This document shows, one piece after another, positions 5,700-5,974 of a stretch of DNA of 5,974 nt; positions within the stretch are counted from its first letter, which is position 1; the number at the start of each line of letters is the position of its first letter. Origin of the DNA: Lachnospiraceae bacterium (lineage in GTDB: Bacteria; Bacillota; Clostridia; Lachnospirales; Lachnospiraceae). The position numbers and the translations under genes are program-made. The stretch covers positions 1-5,974 of the forward strand of contig JAKSRN010000119.1 of assembly GCA_024403585.1 (NCBI GenBank). Direction: 5' to 3'. Below the pieces are notes generated by a model. It saw only the letters and a program-made list of their open reading frames with translations. It was not told the DNA's origin and did no database searches.

Positions 5700-5785
5700 G
5701 ACATAGGGAGGGGTAAAAGGGGGATGCTTATGTCAGGAGGAGTCAAAGCTCCTCCTGACAAAGCTGCGTAGCAGCTGCGTGATCA
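5662..5785 (+). other. Candidate structured RNA: compact four-way junction
   Basis: Closing stem: TGATCACGCA (5662-5671) with TGCGTGATCA (5776-5785), 10 bp perfect. Arm A: TAAGCAT (5672-5678) with ATGCTTA (5724-5730), extended inside by 5679-5688 with 5705-5714 (one T-G wobble), a two-base bulge (5689-5690), and 5691-5695 with 5700-5704 closing a GTGA loop (5696-5699). Arm B: TGTCAGGAGGAG (5731-5742) with CTCCTCCTGACA (5749-5760), 12 bp perfect. Arm C: GCTGC (5763-5767) with GCAGC (5771-5775). All arms abut except for two bases (5761-5762). That pairs 98 of 124 bases. There is no terminator T tract. The pairing is seen in the sequence; folding in the cell and any function are inferred. Alternatives are a palindromic mobile repeat or a factor-dependent 3' boundary. 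Confidence 0.6.
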
Positions 5786-5898
5786 TGAGCATGAAGCAAA
5801 GCGGAGAGACATGTCCGCTTTGCTTGAGATAAAGAGAGAATCATGAGCATAAAGAAAAGTGGAGAGACATGTCCGCTTTTCTAGAGAGAGTAAAGTGG
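5783..5898 (+). repeat. Two 58-bp tandem repeats, each with a hairpin
   Basis: Unit 1 is 5783-5840 and unit 2 is 5841-5898. Both begin TCATGAGCAT and share the loop GAGACATG. In unit 1, AAGCAAAGCGGA (5794-5805) pairs with TCCGCTTTGCTT (5814-5825), 12 bp perfect. In unit 2, AGAAAAGTGGA (5853-5863) pairs with TCCGCTTTTCT (5872-5882), 11 bp with one T-G wobble. The pair C5797:G5822 corresponds to A5855:T5880, a compensatory change, and C5802:G5817 corresponds to the wobble T5860:G5875. The last 15 bases of each unit are less similar. Retained pairing despite base changes suggests selection on structure. Confidence 0.75.
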
Positions 5899-5914
5899 TC
5901 TGCATGTGCAGACC
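5897..5914. other. 8+8 inverted repeat before the GH4 ribosome binding site
   Basis: GGTCTGCA (5897-5904) and TGCAGACC (5907-5914) are perfectly complementary around TG. As RNA it would form a 7-bp stem with a four-base loop, ending nine bases before the GAGGAGGA site (5923-5930). As DNA it could be a dimer operator overlapping the leader. There is no evidence to choose between these. Confidence 0.5.
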
Positions 5915-5938
5915 TGCTGATAGAGGAGGATTACTATT

Positions 5939-5974
5939 ATGGCAAAAATAACTTTTATGGGTGCAGGTTCCACC
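5939..5974 (+). CDS. GH4 family glycosidase, 5' end only
   Basis: Only 12 codons are inside the window, reading MAKITFMGAGST. This matches the N terminus of glycoside hydrolase family 4 enzymes (alpha-galactosidase MelA, alpha-glucosidase AglA/AglB and relatives), which begin with a beta strand and the GxGS dinucleotide-binding loop. GH4 enzymes cleave glycosides by an NAD+ and divalent-metal dependent redox mechanism in the cytoplasm. The ribosome binding site GAGGAGGA (5923-5930) is strong, with an eight-base spacer. The rest of the gene lies beyond the right edge, so substrate class (alpha-galactoside, alpha-glucoside or a phosphorylated form) cannot be settled. The neighbouring acetyltransferase supports a sugar-use role. 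Confidence 0.75.
   Translation, partial: MAKITFMGAGST

Larger units (their letters stand above)
5700..5938 (+). other. 239-base gene-free spacer dominated by stem-loops
   Basis: The spacer holds the 3' half of the four-way junction, the two 58-bp hairpin repeats, the 8+8 inverted repeat and the GH4 ribosome binding site GAGGAGGA (5923-5930, eight bases from ATG). I see no convincing promoter or T-tract terminator and no plausible small ORF. The GH4 gene may therefore be read from the acetyltransferase transcript through this structured leader. Confidence 0.6.

Noticed and set aside
5706..5723. G-quadruplex from GGG, GGGG and GGGGG runs
   Set aside because: Only three runs of three or more G are present nearby, and the G tracts are better used by Watson-Crick pairing with the C tract at 5680-5683.
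5824..5853. Possible promoter TTGAGA with CATAAA in the second 58-bp repeat
   Set aside because: The 18-base spacer and weak -10 are close to what chance gives, and the elements fall in hairpin arms.
5783..5898. CRISPR-like array
   Set aside because: Only two units occur, the similarity covers most of each unit rather than repeats separated by unique spacers, and no cas gene is present.

Overview
The window reads as chromosomal DNA of a gut-type member of the Clostridia, most likely Lachnospiraceae. This is inferred from moderate GC content, strong AGGAGG-type ribosome binding sites, dense same-strand gene packing and the protein families present; it was not tested by any search. All nine supported genes lie on the + strand. 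Eight are complete and the ninth, a GH4 glycosidase, is cut by the right edge after 12 codons.

Layout. Positions 66-953 encode a ten-helix EamA/DMT-type metabolite transporter. A 168-base gap holds an 8-bp inverted repeat and two 35-bp tandem repeats. Next comes a tight three-gene cluster (1122-2412): a small PspC-domain membrane protein, a DUF3786 protein and an unrecognised three-helix membrane protein. A consensus-like promoter (2513-2541) then drives a 56-residue protein with nine cysteines (2572-2742), which ends at a compound stem-loop and a strong intrinsic terminator (2791-2828). An MBL-fold hydrolase (2860-3552) and a MATE-family exporter (3582-4952) follow 29 bases apart. After them come a sugar O-acetyltransferase (5055-5699) and the start of a GH4 alpha-galactosidase/alpha-glucosidase-type gene (5939 onward).

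The most unusual part is 5662-5938, between the acetyltransferase and the GH4 gene. Positions 5662-5785 can fold into a compact four-way junction: a 10-bp perfect closing stem, three arms, and only two unpaired bases at the junction. 98 of its 124 bases are paired. The element covers the last 12 codons of the acetyltransferase and places that gene's stop codon in a GTGA apical loop. It runs directly into two 58-bp tandem repeats, each carrying a hairpin with the same 8-base loop; the two stems differ by a compensatory C:G to A:T change. An 8+8 inverted repeat then sits just before the GH4 ribosome binding site. None of these hairpins has a terminator-type T tract. This is the best candidate here for an undescribed structured RNA leader or a palindromic mobile repeat.

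Functional reading. The PspC cluster looks like a cell-envelope module. The MBL-MATE pair may be a small detoxification or export unit. The acetyltransferase and GH4 gene suggest sugar use, with the structured spacer perhaps setting their relative expression. These links rest on gene order only.
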